This document shows, piece after piece, positions 50,014 to 57,865 of a stretch of 64,000 nucleotides of DNA. Within the stretch, counting starts at the first letter, position 1, and the number at the start of each line of letters is the position of its first letter. This DNA is from Autumnicola patrickiae (lineage in GTDB: Bacteria; Bacteroidota; Bacteroidia; Flavobacteriales; Flavobacteriaceae): the NCBI RefSeq assembly GCF_031846525.1, contig NZ_JAVRHM010000001.1, forward strand, positions 62,001 to 126,000, written 5' to 3'. Position numbers and translations under genes: made by a program. The notes under the pieces are model-generated. The model worked only from the letters and a program-made list of their open reading frames with translations. It ran no database searches and had not been told where the DNA came from.

Positions 50014-51495
50014 TTATTCCAGACTAACCAGGAATTCGTCTGCTTTTTGATGTATGGAGATTTGTTTATTGTTATCCCATTTATCATATGTACCAATTAA
50101 CATGCGAAGTCTATAATTTTTCAGAAAAAAATCGCGATGAATATCCATAAATCGCCAGAATAAAGCATCCCACACTTCCTGCCAGTCGCCTTTTGGATAG
50201 TCACTCATTTTCATGAGATAATTACTTCCGCTTATATAAGGTTTTGTGGACATCATCCCTCCATCTGCAAACTGGCTCATCCCATAAATGTTGGGCACCA
50301 TCACCCAATCATACGCATCTATAAACAACTCCATAAACCACCGGTAAACCTCGTCGGGATCAAATTCGCAAAGCAACATAAAGTTGCCTAGCACCATCAA
50401 TCGCTCTATATGATGGCAGTAGCCGGTTTTCAGCACCTTTTTGATGGTCTCATCTACGGGAACAATTCCGGTGGAGCCATCGTAAAAGCTTTTCGGAATT
50501 TTTCTTGTAAAGCCCCAATAATTTTTCGTCCGTTCTTCCCTACCCTTTGCTACGTAAATTCCTCTTATAAATTCCCGCCATCCAACAATTTGCCGGATAA
50601 ATCCTTCCAGGGAATTTATTGGAATAGCATTGTATGAATTAAATTCTAGGGTCTGCTCAATAATTTGATGCGGGGTAAGCAAACCAACATTAAGCATGGG
50701 CGTGAGCAGACTGTGATTTAGCAACATTTCTTTGTGCACTATGGCGTCTTCATAATCCCCAAACTCTGCCATTCGATAGTCCAGAAATTGGTTTAGCCAT
50801 TCCTCACTTTCTGAGTAATTTATGGGATAATTCATCTCTTCGCTAAGAATTCCAGGATTTTCAGAAAAGTGCTGATTGGTATAAGTTTGGGCTTCCCGAA
50901 TATATTGATTTGGAAGCGGAAATGTGGTTTTGATTACCGGCTTTGCTTTTGGATACTTTTTGCGATTCTCTTCATCAAAAGACCATTTACCACCTTCGGG
51001 ACCTCCGGTTTTATCTATTAATATCCTTCTCTTTATTCTTTCCTGTTTATAAAATTCTGTTTGAAAGAATTTCTTCTTTTCAGGTTTAAAGAAATCTTCC
51101 AGGTCTTCGTTGGTATTCAGAAACATCGGGGATTCTAAAATACTGAGCTCAATTTTCAGTTTTTCGCAACGTGTCTTTAATCTTCTGGTTAACCAATCGT
51201 CAACAGGATCGACAATGGCTAGAGATTTAATTCCAAGATCATGTAAATGCACAATTAACTGCCTTATATCTGCTTCCTGTTCCAGAGATTCAACATACTT
51301 TACTGAAAAACCTTTTTCGAGCAGGTAATCCTGATAAAACTTCATAGTTGCTCTGTGAAAAGCAATTTTTTGTTTGTGGAATTTATATTGTTTAAAGAAT
51401 AGACTTTCTTCTATCAAATAAAAAGCACCTTCTATGGAAAATAGCGGATTTGATTTAAATAATTGATTTGGAAAAATTAATTTTACGGTACTCAT
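50014..51495 (-). CDS. Cryptochrome/photolyase-related protein lacking the Fe-S cysteines
   Basis: A 493-residue member of the deoxyribodipyrimidine-photolyase-related (FeS-BCP/PhrB) group, flavoproteins that repair (6-4) lesions or sense light. The N-terminal domain starts MSTVKLIFPNQLFKSNPLF. The FAD-binding helical domain shows EGFIRQIVGWREFIRGIY, HHIERLMVLGNFMLLC, DAYDWVMVPNIYGMSQFADGG and TKPYISGSNYLMKMSDY. In FeS-BCP proteins the next segment holds CxxC plus a further Cys for a 4Fe-4S cluster; here it reads PKGDWQEVWDALFWRF with no cysteine. It lies between moeA and tauE on the same strand, a location unrelated to its likely job. Confidence 0.87.
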   Translation of the reverse strand: MSTVKLIFPNQLFKSNPLFSIEGAFYLIEESLFFKQYKFHKQKIAFHRATMKFYQDYLLEKGFSVKYVESLEQEADIRQLIVHLHDLGIKSLAIVDPVDDWLTRRLKTRCEKLKIELSILESPMFLNTNEDLEDFFKPEKKKFFQTEFYKQERIKRRILIDKTGGPEGGKWSFDEENRKKYPKAKPVIKTTFPLPNQYIREAQTYTNQHFSENPGILSEEMNYPINYSESEEWLNQFLDYRMAEFGDYEDAIVHKEMLLNHSLLTPMLNVGLLTPHQIIEQTLEFNSYNAIPINSLEGFIRQIVGWREFIRGIYVAKGREERTKNYWGFTRKIPKSFYDGSTGIVPVDETIKKVLKTGYCHHIERLMVLGNFMLLCEFDPDEVYRWFMELFIDAYDWVMVPNIYGMSQFADGGMMSTKPYISGSNYLMKMSDYPKGDWQEVWDALFWRFMDIHRDFFLKNYRLRMLIGTYDKWDNNKQISIHQKADEFLVSLE

Positions 51496-51562
51496 CTTCC
51501 AACATTTTTTCTCCTCTACATTTTTTTATTCAATTAGTTACATCATCCCAGGTGAGCCTCCA

Positions 51563-51590
51563 GATTTGGCAATTATCGACCTACAGGAAA
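51563..51590 (+). repeat. Dispersed intergenic motif, copy at 51563
   Basis: GATTTGGCAATTATCGACCT followed by ACAGGAAA. One of the two best copies, identical to that at 57740 over TTTGGCAATTATCGACCT and ACAG. It lies in the gap between moeA and the photolyase gene. Confidence 0.65.
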
Positions 51591-51602
51591 ATAAACTTCA
51601 TT

Positions 51603-52784
51603 TTATAAAATATAGACCTTTACCAAAGTTCCCGCTTCTACCTCTTCTTTATCTTCTGCTAACTCCACAAGGCAATTGGCGGTGCTAAAGGCCTGCAGGT
51701 TAAAGGACTGTTGTGCACCCAGAATTTCTACTTCGTCTCCATTGGTTCTACCTTTCAGGAAAAAAGTTAAACCCGGCTTTTTCTTGTGATCTCCGGCTAA
51801 AATTAACTTACTATCAGCATTCCAGACATTATTCCGACCCATAAAATAATAGAGACAAGGCTTTACATATTGATTAAAGCAACTTAACACCGAAGCAGGA
51901 TTTCCAGGAAGTGCAAAAATCCATTTTTCTCCCTTTTTACCGGCAAACATAGGTTTTCCCGGCCGTTGTTTTATTTTATAGAAAAGCTCCTGAACTCCGG
52001 CATTTTCCAGGCATTCCTTTACAAAATCATAATCGCCAACAGAAATACCTCCGCTTAAAATAAGCACATCCTGTTGCTCCAGGGCTTCGTCAATTATTTT
52101 CTGAAGCTCCTCTTTTTTATCTGATGCTTTTTCAGGGAAAATATCTGTAATTCCGGATTTTTTTAGCAAGGCTTCAAGCATGGGTCCGTTGGAGTTGTAA
52201 ATCTCACCCGGTTTAAGGGAAGTTCCCGGTTCTTTTAATTCGTCTCCTGTAATAATATAAGCTACAGTAGGTGCTTTATAGATTTTAACCTTAGCGAGAC
52301 CGACAGAAGCCAGCAGCCCAATAACACCGGGAGAAATCACAGTTCCTTTTTTTAGAATTAATTCTCCGCGCTTACATTGCGAGCCTTTTAACCGGACATT
52401 ACTTCCTGTGCTGGTTTTATCCTGCTGATAAATAATTCCTCCTGAAACTTCATCTTTTTCTATTAATTCCTGCGGAATAACAGTATCTGTACCTTCAGGA
52501 ATTTTTGCGCCGGTAAAAATACGGGCAGCCTGTCCTTTTTCAATTTTATATTCTGAAGTATCCCCTGCCTGAATCATGGTATTAACTTTCCAATGCTGAA
52601 GTTTTGTATCAAACTTCAGAGCATAACCGTCCATGGCGGAATTATCGAAGGAAGGGACATCTATGGGGGAATGTATATCTTCAGCTATTATAGCCTGAAG
52701 GCTGTGGCCAAGCAGGACCGTCTCAATTTTTCCTCTTGTACTGTTATCAGAAAGAATTTTCCTAGCTTCATTTACTGAAATCAT
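51603..52784 (-). CDS. moeA: Molybdopterin molybdenumtransferase
   Basis: Inserts molybdate into adenylylated molybdopterin, the last common step of Moco synthesis. 393 residues with domain I DVPSFDNSAMDGYALKF, domain III TGDELKEPGTSLKPGEIYNSNGPML, then LSGGISVGDYDFVKE, FALPGNPASVLSCF and a C-terminal domain IV. The start overlaps the end of moaA by 4 bases, so both are translated from one mRNA. The photolyase gene follows 107 bases downstream. Confidence 0.94.
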   Translation of the reverse strand: MISVNEARKILSDNSTRGKIETVLLGHSLQAIIAEDIHSPIDVPSFDNSAMDGYALKFDTKLQHWKVNTMIQAGDTSEYKIEKGQAARIFTGAKIPEGTDTVIPQELIEKDEVSGGIIYQQDKTSTGSNVRLKGSQCKRGELILKKGTVISPGVIGLLASVGLAKVKIYKAPTVAYIITGDELKEPGTSLKPGEIYNSNGPMLEALLKKSGITDIFPEKASDKKEELQKIIDEALEQQDVLILSGGISVGDYDFVKECLENAGVQELFYKIKQRPGKPMFAGKKGEKWIFALPGNPASVLSCFNQYVKPCLYYFMGRNNVWNADSKLILAGDHKKKPGLTFFLKGRTNGDEVEILGAQQSFNLQAFSTANCLVELAEDKEEVEAGTLVKVYIL

Positions 52785-53761
52785 CCACCTATTTTAATCA
52801 TACTACGGTTCTTAATTGTAGAAGCTTCAGAATCTTTATAGGATTTGGCAAACTGCCCACCCATCACTGCGTGTTTCCTTCGCACTGAAGTTTTAATTAG
52901 CGGAATTATATCTTCTCCTTTTCTGAGGGTTCCAAGAATATCCATCTCCTCGCTTCCAAAGAGGCAGTTCTTCATTTTTCCGTCAGCGGTTAGACGCATC
53001 CGGTTACAGTCTCCGCAAAAATGTTCGGTCATTGTGGTAATAAAAGCAAACGTACCTTCATGTCCTATAGCTTTGTACTTTTTTGCGGTTGCATGAGGTC
53101 TATCTTTCAGTTTCACCATGTCGTATTCTTCCTCCACCCATTTGAGCATTTGCGTGGCGGTAATAACTTTCTTGCTGTTCCAATGATTACCTTCAAATGG
53201 CATAAATTCAATCATTCGAACGTGTAGCGGTAAATCTTTGGTGATCGCCACAAAATCAAGAATCTCTTTTTCTATTACTCCTTCTATTGCTACGGCATTG
53301 ATTTTAACCCTGAAACCTTCATCTAAAAGCAACAAAATATTATTCCATACCAGCTGAAACTGATCCCGCTTGGTTACTTTTTTAAAAGTTTCGGCATTTA
53401 AAGTATCAAGGCTTACATTCAGGGATTTTACTCCAGCTGCCTTTAACTGCGAAATATATTTATGAGCGAGCACAGCATTGGTGGTAAGGCTAAATTCTAC
53501 GGGTAGTTGGGAAAGCTTCTGAAGAATTTCCGCAAATTCCTTACGTACCATCGGTTCCCCTCCTGTTAATCTGATTTTATTAACGCCCAGTCCTACAAAT
53601 GTCTTCGCTATTTGCACAATTTCGTCCACCTGCATAAGATGCTTATTTGGCAAACACTGAATGTTCTCATCTGGCATACAGTACTGGCACCTAAAGTTGC
53701 AGCTATCTGTAAGGGAAATCCTAAGGTAATCGTGAATTCTTTGATGAGTATCCTGAAGCAT
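52781..53761 (-). CDS. moaA: GTP 3',8-cyclase
   Basis: A radical-SAM enzyme that starts Moco synthesis by rearranging GTP. The N-terminal cluster motif is CNFRCQYC, with Cys21, Cys25 and Cys28; LTGGEPMVRKE is the SAM-binding region. The second cluster's cysteines appear in HFCGDCNRMRLT and MKNCLF. The C-terminus ends in Gly-Gly (MIKIGG), as it should. 326 residues is normal. It is the first gene of the moaA-moeA pair; I see no clear -7 box upstream. Confidence 0.95.
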   Translation of the reverse strand: MLQDTHQRIHDYLRISLTDSCNFRCQYCMPDENIQCLPNKHLMQVDEIVQIAKTFVGLGVNKIRLTGGEPMVRKEFAEILQKLSQLPVEFSLTTNAVLAHKYISQLKAAGVKSLNVSLDTLNAETFKKVTKRDQFQLVWNNILLLLDEGFRVKINAVAIEGVIEKEILDFVAITKDLPLHVRMIEFMPFEGNHWNSKKVITATQMLKWVEEEYDMVKLKDRPHATAKKYKAIGHEGTFAFITTMTEHFCGDCNRMRLTADGKMKNCLFGSEEMDILGTLRKGEDIIPLIKTSVRRKHAVMGGQFAKSYKDSEASTIKNRSMIKIGG

Positions 53762-54036
53762 TTAACGGTATGTTTAGGATTTTAAAGTTAAGAAATAAGA
53801 AGTACAGAAACGAATGCCAGCCGCTGTTTATTTCTATTTTGCTAAAACTTCAGCAATACCTGCTTCTTTCTCCAATCTGAAGCATAAAATCTTCGGGAAA
53901 AGCAGAAATCCTCAAAACCAGGGTTATCCTTCAGCTCAAATTTTTAAAAGTAGTTGAGATATTACGAATAGCTGAAAAAAAAATTACTTTTATTCTTTCA
54001 ATACACCTGCCAATATCCTCAATCTATAACAAGATC

Positions 54037-54501
54037 TTATTTCCAGAATTCATCTGCCGTATTATCCTGAAAGCGTTCATCTTTATGTACTTCAGTTATA
54101 ACTTCCAGTTGCTCTGTTGTTGCCTGCTTTTGTATTTCATTGAAAAGCTCCCTTTCCTCAAATCTTACATGGAGTTCAAGTTCTTCTTCTATAAGACTAA
54201 GTGACCTGGTGATTTCCTTATCATCATTAAAAAGTCGCTCCAGTCGCCGGTGATCTGCAAGAGCCTTTTTTACCATTTCATGGTTTTCCCCAAGGACGGG
54301 AAACAAATATTCTTCTTCAATTTTAAAATGTGGAAGCACATGATTCTTAAAAAACCAGTCCGAATAGGTTTTCATCCGCTCCGGGAATACTCCTTTTGAA
54401 AACCCTTTTCTGATTTTCCAGCACAGTAAAAGTGTATGATGATGATCCCTGCTAAGAGGCTGAATATTTTTATCTCTTTTTATTGGCTTTTTCTTTTCCA
54501 T
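54037..54501 (-). CDS. Hemerythrin-like (HHE domain) protein
   Basis: A 154-residue four-helix protein with hemerythrin-type iron ligands: PLSRDHHHTLLLCWK, then FKNHVLPHFKIEEEYLFP, ADHRRLERLF and LELHVRFEERELF. The spacing of His and HxxxE motifs fits a di-iron site that binds oxygen or nitric oxide, or serves repair. There is no signal peptide. It lies 156 bases downstream of the uspA gene that carries an FNR-like site, so oxygen or nitric oxide biology is a plausible theme. Confidence 0.85.
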   Translation of the reverse strand: MEKKKPIKRDKNIQPLSRDHHHTLLLCWKIRKGFSKGVFPERMKTYSDWFFKNHVLPHFKIEEEYLFPVLGENHEMVKKALADHRRLERLFNDDKEITRSLSLIEEELELHVRFEERELFNEIQKQATTEQLEVITEVHKDERFQDNTADEFWK

Positions 54502-54657
54502 AGTATTGTTTTCTGATCCTGCAGAATTATATCATTCTTTCAGTCTAAAATGTAATCATATTCAGACGTTCTACCTACTTTTCCAGTACTTAATGTGTTA
54601 ATTCAAAACTTTTGTTGTAAAAAAGTCGCAAACGATTATAACCGACTGTGATCACAA

Positions 54658-55464
54658 CTAATCATGCAATACCAGAATTGGCAAATGGTTAGGTACAGAA
54701 GTATACAGCCCATGCCTGTTATGCAGCAACCGGTCGCAAATCCTGATGTTTTTACCTAGCAATACAACCAGGTCAAATTTATTCTGAACGTCTGTCCAGA
54801 TTCTTTTATCAAATATCTTCGTTTCATCAAATGTGGAAAAACTTACATTTATGTCCTGCAGTCCGCTGAAAACTTCTTTTTTTGCAGCTCTCCTTTCATT
54901 CTCTATACTACCGGAACCTGCAATTTCCCAGATGCTTAGCTCCGTATTTTTAAAAATTTCTGAGTTATTTAAAAACTGTATATTATTTTCATTAAAAAAG
55001 GCGGTGTAATCCAGCGGCATTACCAACTTCTCAGTTTTTTCGAATCTACTGTCTTCCGCTACCGCCAGAATATTGCATTTTATCTTGGACATAATTTCAA
55101 AAGTATGTTCTCCAAGAATAGTAGTATGGCGTTGCTCCTTCCCTACTGCCCCCATTACAATAAGATCTATCTTGTTTTGTTTTACAAAATCACGTGCTGC
55201 ATTCACAAGTTTATCTTCAGAATAATGGCCGGTAACCTTATGTTGTCTGTTTCCAGACCTTTCCTGTAAATTTCTCACACGTTCCTGCAACGTAGTAAGA
55301 GTATCCGCTTTTCTTGTTTCTGCACAGTCACCTACACACGCAGGATCCGGATCAAATATATTCAACAAATAAAAATTTACCTGTTGATCCTGAAATAGAT
55401 CCATGGCATAATGAGTAGCATTAATTGCGACACGGGAAAAATCTGATAGCAAGAGAATATTCAT
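54658..55464 (-). CDS. Universal stress protein, UspA family
   Basis: A 268-residue protein with two UspA-like halves. The first begins MNILLLSDFSRVAINATHYAM and ends with the nucleotide-binding stretch VMGAVGKEQRHTTILGEHTFEIM; the second (about 150-268) is diverged and lacks a clear G-2x-G-9x-G pattern. An FNR-like dyad at 55515-55528 and a -7-like box at 55484-55491 lie upstream with nearly the same spacing as at hemN. UspA proteins are commonly part of low-oxygen responses, which fits. Confidence 0.85.
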   Translation of the reverse strand: MNILLLSDFSRVAINATHYAMDLFQDQQVNFYLLNIFDPDPACVGDCAETRKADTLTTLQERVRNLQERSGNRQHKVTGHYSEDKLVNAARDFVKQNKIDLIVMGAVGKEQRHTTILGEHTFEIMSKIKCNILAVAEDSRFEKTEKLVMPLDYTAFFNENNIQFLNNSEIFKNTELSIWEIAGSGSIENERRAAKKEVFSGLQDINVSFSTFDETKIFDKRIWTDVQNKFDLVVLLGKNIRICDRLLHNRHGLYTSVPNHLPILVLHD

Positions 55465-55483
55465 AGCATTTTCTTCTAAGGGG

Positions 55484-55491
55484 CGAAAATA
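55484..55491 (-). promoter_or_regulatory. -7-like element of uspA
   Basis: Reads TATTTTCG on the minus strand, one base from TAnnTTTG, 19 bases before the start codon and 30-37 bases from the centre of the FNR-like dyad. Confidence 0.4.
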
Positions 55492-55514
55492 ACTATTGAA
55501 CCACTCCGCAAAAA

Positions 55515-55528
55515 ATGATAAAAATCAG
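55515..55528. promoter_or_regulatory. FNR-like dyad before uspA
   Basis: ATGATAAAAATCAG, 8/10 informative positions of TTGATnnnnATCAA. Centred 57-58 bases before the start codon, as at hemN. Confidence 0.55.
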
Positions 55529-55669
55529 GATTTTAGTTTTTTATAGTTACACAAAAAAATTTTAATAGAAGAATTTGATATGTAAGCTTCCCCTAATTAG
55601 AACTGCTCTGCAAATAAGGGCACAGTGTTATGAGAAATAGGTTCTGTTTATAGAAAGAAATAAAACTGA

Positions 55670-55677
55670 TATCTTTG
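55670..55677 (+). promoter_or_regulatory. -7 promoter element of the GH3 gene
   Basis: TATCTTTG, an exact TAnnTTTG match, with TGTTTA 19-24 bases upstream in the -33 region. Confidence 0.45.
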
Positions 55678-55830
55678 ATGATATTAGATGAAGATTATTG
55701 TGTATAATAGTAATAGTTCTACTTACAAAGAGGTTAAACTACCTGCCGTTTTTAAACAGATTAAGTATCTTCATTTTAGGATGAAGTTCCTCAGAATGGT
55801 TTTTTGCTCTTCTGAATAATTGAAAACCAT

Positions 55831-57366
55831 ATGAAATTAATTAGTAAACTGGGAAATCAATACCTGAAAAGGAGGTTACGCGACATTGATGAGATGAAGG
55901 AGAACCCTTATAAAATTCAGGAAGATGTCTTTAAAGAATTGCTGAAAAAAGGAAAAAATACAGCATACGGCAAAAAGTACGGATTTTCATCGATAGCCGA
56001 TATCAATAAATTCAGGGAAAAAACACCTGTAGTGGGTTACAGTGATTTAACCCCTTTTATAGAACGTGCAGTCCAGGGTGAAAAGAATGTTCTCTGGCCG
56101 GGAAAAATGGAAAATTTTGCAAAATCGTCTGGTACAACAGATAGCAGAAGCAAACTTATACCAGTATCTATGGAAGGTCTACGCAACTGTCACTATCTCG
56201 GCGGAAGGGATATGTTGGCTATTTACCTCCGTAATTTTCCTGATTCCCTGTTATTAAGCGGAAAGAACCTCTCTATAGGCGGAAGCCAGGAAGGAAACGC
56301 CAATAGTGGGAAAAATACATTTTACACCGGCAATATTTCAGCCATTGTTATGAAAAATCTTCCGTTTTGGGCACAATTAGGAAGAACACCAGGAATAAAA
56401 GTCGCCCTTATGAACGACTGGGAAAAGAAAATGAAAACAATCTCTGAAATTACTTCCCGTCAAAAAATTACCAGTCTTGCCGGCTCGCCCATGTGGATGT
56501 TGCTTTTGCTTCAGCATATTCAGAAAGAGCGGGAAATCAACGATATTAAAGAAGTTTGGCCGCACCTGGAAGTGTTCTTCCATGGCTCGGTTTCCTTTGG
56601 GCCTTACAAACCACTTTTTGAAGAACTGGACAAAGCTGGGACTTTACGTTATCAGGAAATTTATAATGCTACTGAAGGATTTTTTGGAATTCAGGAGTTG
56701 GTAAATGATACTTCTCTTTTGCTTATGCTTAATTACGGAGTCTTCTATGAATTTATTCCCGAAGAAAATTTTAAGGATGAATTTCCAGAGACGGTATTAT
56801 TAAGTGAAGTTAAACCAGGCAAAAGATATTCCCTGGTAATCTCTACAAATTCAGGATTATGGCGTTATAAAATTGAAGACAGTATTAAATTTACTTCAAC
56901 AGATCCTTTTCGCTTTAAAATTATGGGGCGCACCAAACATTGCATTAATGTTTTTGGTGAAGATTTGTTTGCAGAACAAGGCGAAGAAGCTTTATTTAAA
57001 GCCTGTAAAAGGACCGGCGCATTGATGCAGAATTTCACGGTTGCACCATTCTTCTACAGCCAGGAGAAAAAAGGATATCATGAGTGGGTGGTGGAATTTA
57101 AAAAATCCCCTGCCAATCCTGAAGAGTTTACTGCAATTTTAGATGAAGAACTGTGTAAACTTAATGAAGATTACATGGAAAAACGTAAAGGAGATACAGC
57201 TATTCACATGCCGGCTGTGAGACAGGTGCCTCCTGGAACATTCTACCAATGGCTAAAGAGCAAAGAGAAATTGGGAGGACAGCATAAAATCCCGGCCATG
57301 TCCAACAGCCGCAATTTTGTAGAAGAAATCCTGCAAACAGCGCACAGGGATTTAAGTAACGCATGA
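55831..57366 (+). CDS. GH3-family acyl-adenylate ligase
   Basis: A 511-residue bacterial member of the GH3 family (plant GH3 enzymes conjugate amino acids to auxin or jasmonate). ATP-binding motifs are visible: AKSSGTTDSRSKLIP near residue 95, YNATEGFFGIQ near 280 and YSLVISTNSGLWRYKIEDSI near 335. GRTKHCINVFGEDLFAEQGEEAL opens the C-terminal domain. The bacterial substrate is unknown; acyl transfer to an amine is the expected chemistry. It is a single gene with its own promoter, divergent from uspA. Confidence 0.87.
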   Translation: MKLISKLGNQYLKRRLRDIDEMKENPYKIQEDVFKELLKKGKNTAYGKKYGFSSIADINKFREKTPVVGYSDLTPFIERAVQGEKNVLWPGKMENFAKSSGTTDSRSKLIPVSMEGLRNCHYLGGRDMLAIYLRNFPDSLLLSGKNLSIGGSQEGNANSGKNTFYTGNISAIVMKNLPFWAQLGRTPGIKVALMNDWEKKMKTISEITSRQKITSLAGSPMWMLLLLQHIQKEREINDIKEVWPHLEVFFHGSVSFGPYKPLFEELDKAGTLRYQEIYNATEGFFGIQELVNDTSLLLMLNYGVFYEFIPEENFKDEFPETVLLSEVKPGKRYSLVISTNSGLWRYKIEDSIKFTSTDPFRFKIMGRTKHCINVFGEDLFAEQGEEALFKACKRTGALMQNFTVAPFFYSQEKKGYHEWVVEFKKSPANPEEFTAILDEELCKLNEDYMEKRKGDTAIHMPAVRQVPPGTFYQWLKSKEKLGGQHKIPAMSNSRNFVEEILQTAHRDLSNA

Positions 57367-57459
57367 TGTCGATCTCAAAAAACATATTTCCTCTCTAAAG
57401 CGTATTTTGAATTTCACCTGCTTCAGTTAAAATTACAGCCTTTCAGGATTTCCAGAATT

Positions 57460-57480
57460 GGTTGGCAATTAAAGACCTTC
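57460..57480 (+). repeat. Dispersed intergenic motif, partial copy at 57460
   Basis: GGTTGGCAATTAAAGACCTT then C. It matches TTGGCAATT and GACCT with a changed middle; same orientation as the others. Confidence 0.35.
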
Positions 57481-57739
57481 TTGTTGAGAAAAGTTTAAAG
57501 TTTAACCCAACTTGCGTTTTTTGACAAAAATATGAAGGAGATCAATTAGGTGCGGATTTTTCATTTTTTCACCATTTATTCGATATATCGAAGGGGAAAA
57601 TGGCAAATGAGCTCCAATTTTTACTATTTCAATTGAAAAATGAGTATTTTTTTGTTCCGAAAGAGTCAAAACAAGTATTTTAATCTCTATTTCAACGAAA
57701 ATTTCTTCTTTCGGAGAAAATTGAGAAAAGTCATGCCCT

Positions 57740-57768
57740 AAATTTGGCAATTATCGACCTACAGTTTT
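57740..57768 (+). repeat. Dispersed intergenic motif, copy at 57740
   Basis: AAATTTGGCAATTATCGACC then TACAGTTTT, one of the two best copies. It lies between convergent genes. Confidence 0.65.
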
Positions 57769-57800
57769 AGCAGTGGCCACTTCAGTTTAAAATACTTCAG

Positions 57801-57836
57801 GAAAAAAAAGAGGAACGAATAGAAATCTGTTCCTCT
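57801..57836 (-). terminator. Terminator of the GH8 gene
   Basis: Perfect 8-bp stem AGAGGAAC / GTTCCTCT with a 12-base loop; on the minus strand it is followed by a run of T. It starts about 30 bases beyond the GH8 stop. Confidence 0.85.
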
Positions 57837-57865
57837 AACTTATTTTTTGTTCTTCAGAATATATA

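Larger units (their letters stand above)
55465..55830. other. Intergenic region between uspA and the GH3 gene
   Basis: 366 bases between divergent genes. It holds the FNR-like promoter of uspA (55484-55528) and a -7 box for the GH3 gene (55670-55677), which implies a leader of about 145 bases. No other frame or hairpin is convincing. Confidence 0.6.
57367..57865. other. Intergenic region between the convergent GH3 and GH8 genes
   Basis: 499 bases. It holds a partial copy (57460-57480) and a full copy (57740-57765) of the dispersed motif, and the GH8 terminator at 57801-57836. Between 57490 and 57730 the sequence is very AT-rich; an 82-codon frame there has no recognisable protein character. 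Confidence 0.6.

Noticed and set aside
57502..57750. 82-codon frame on the minus strand between the GH3 and GH8 genes
   Set aside because: No recognisable domain, a composition that follows the AT-rich background, and its start lies inside a copy of the dispersed motif. Not supported as a gene.
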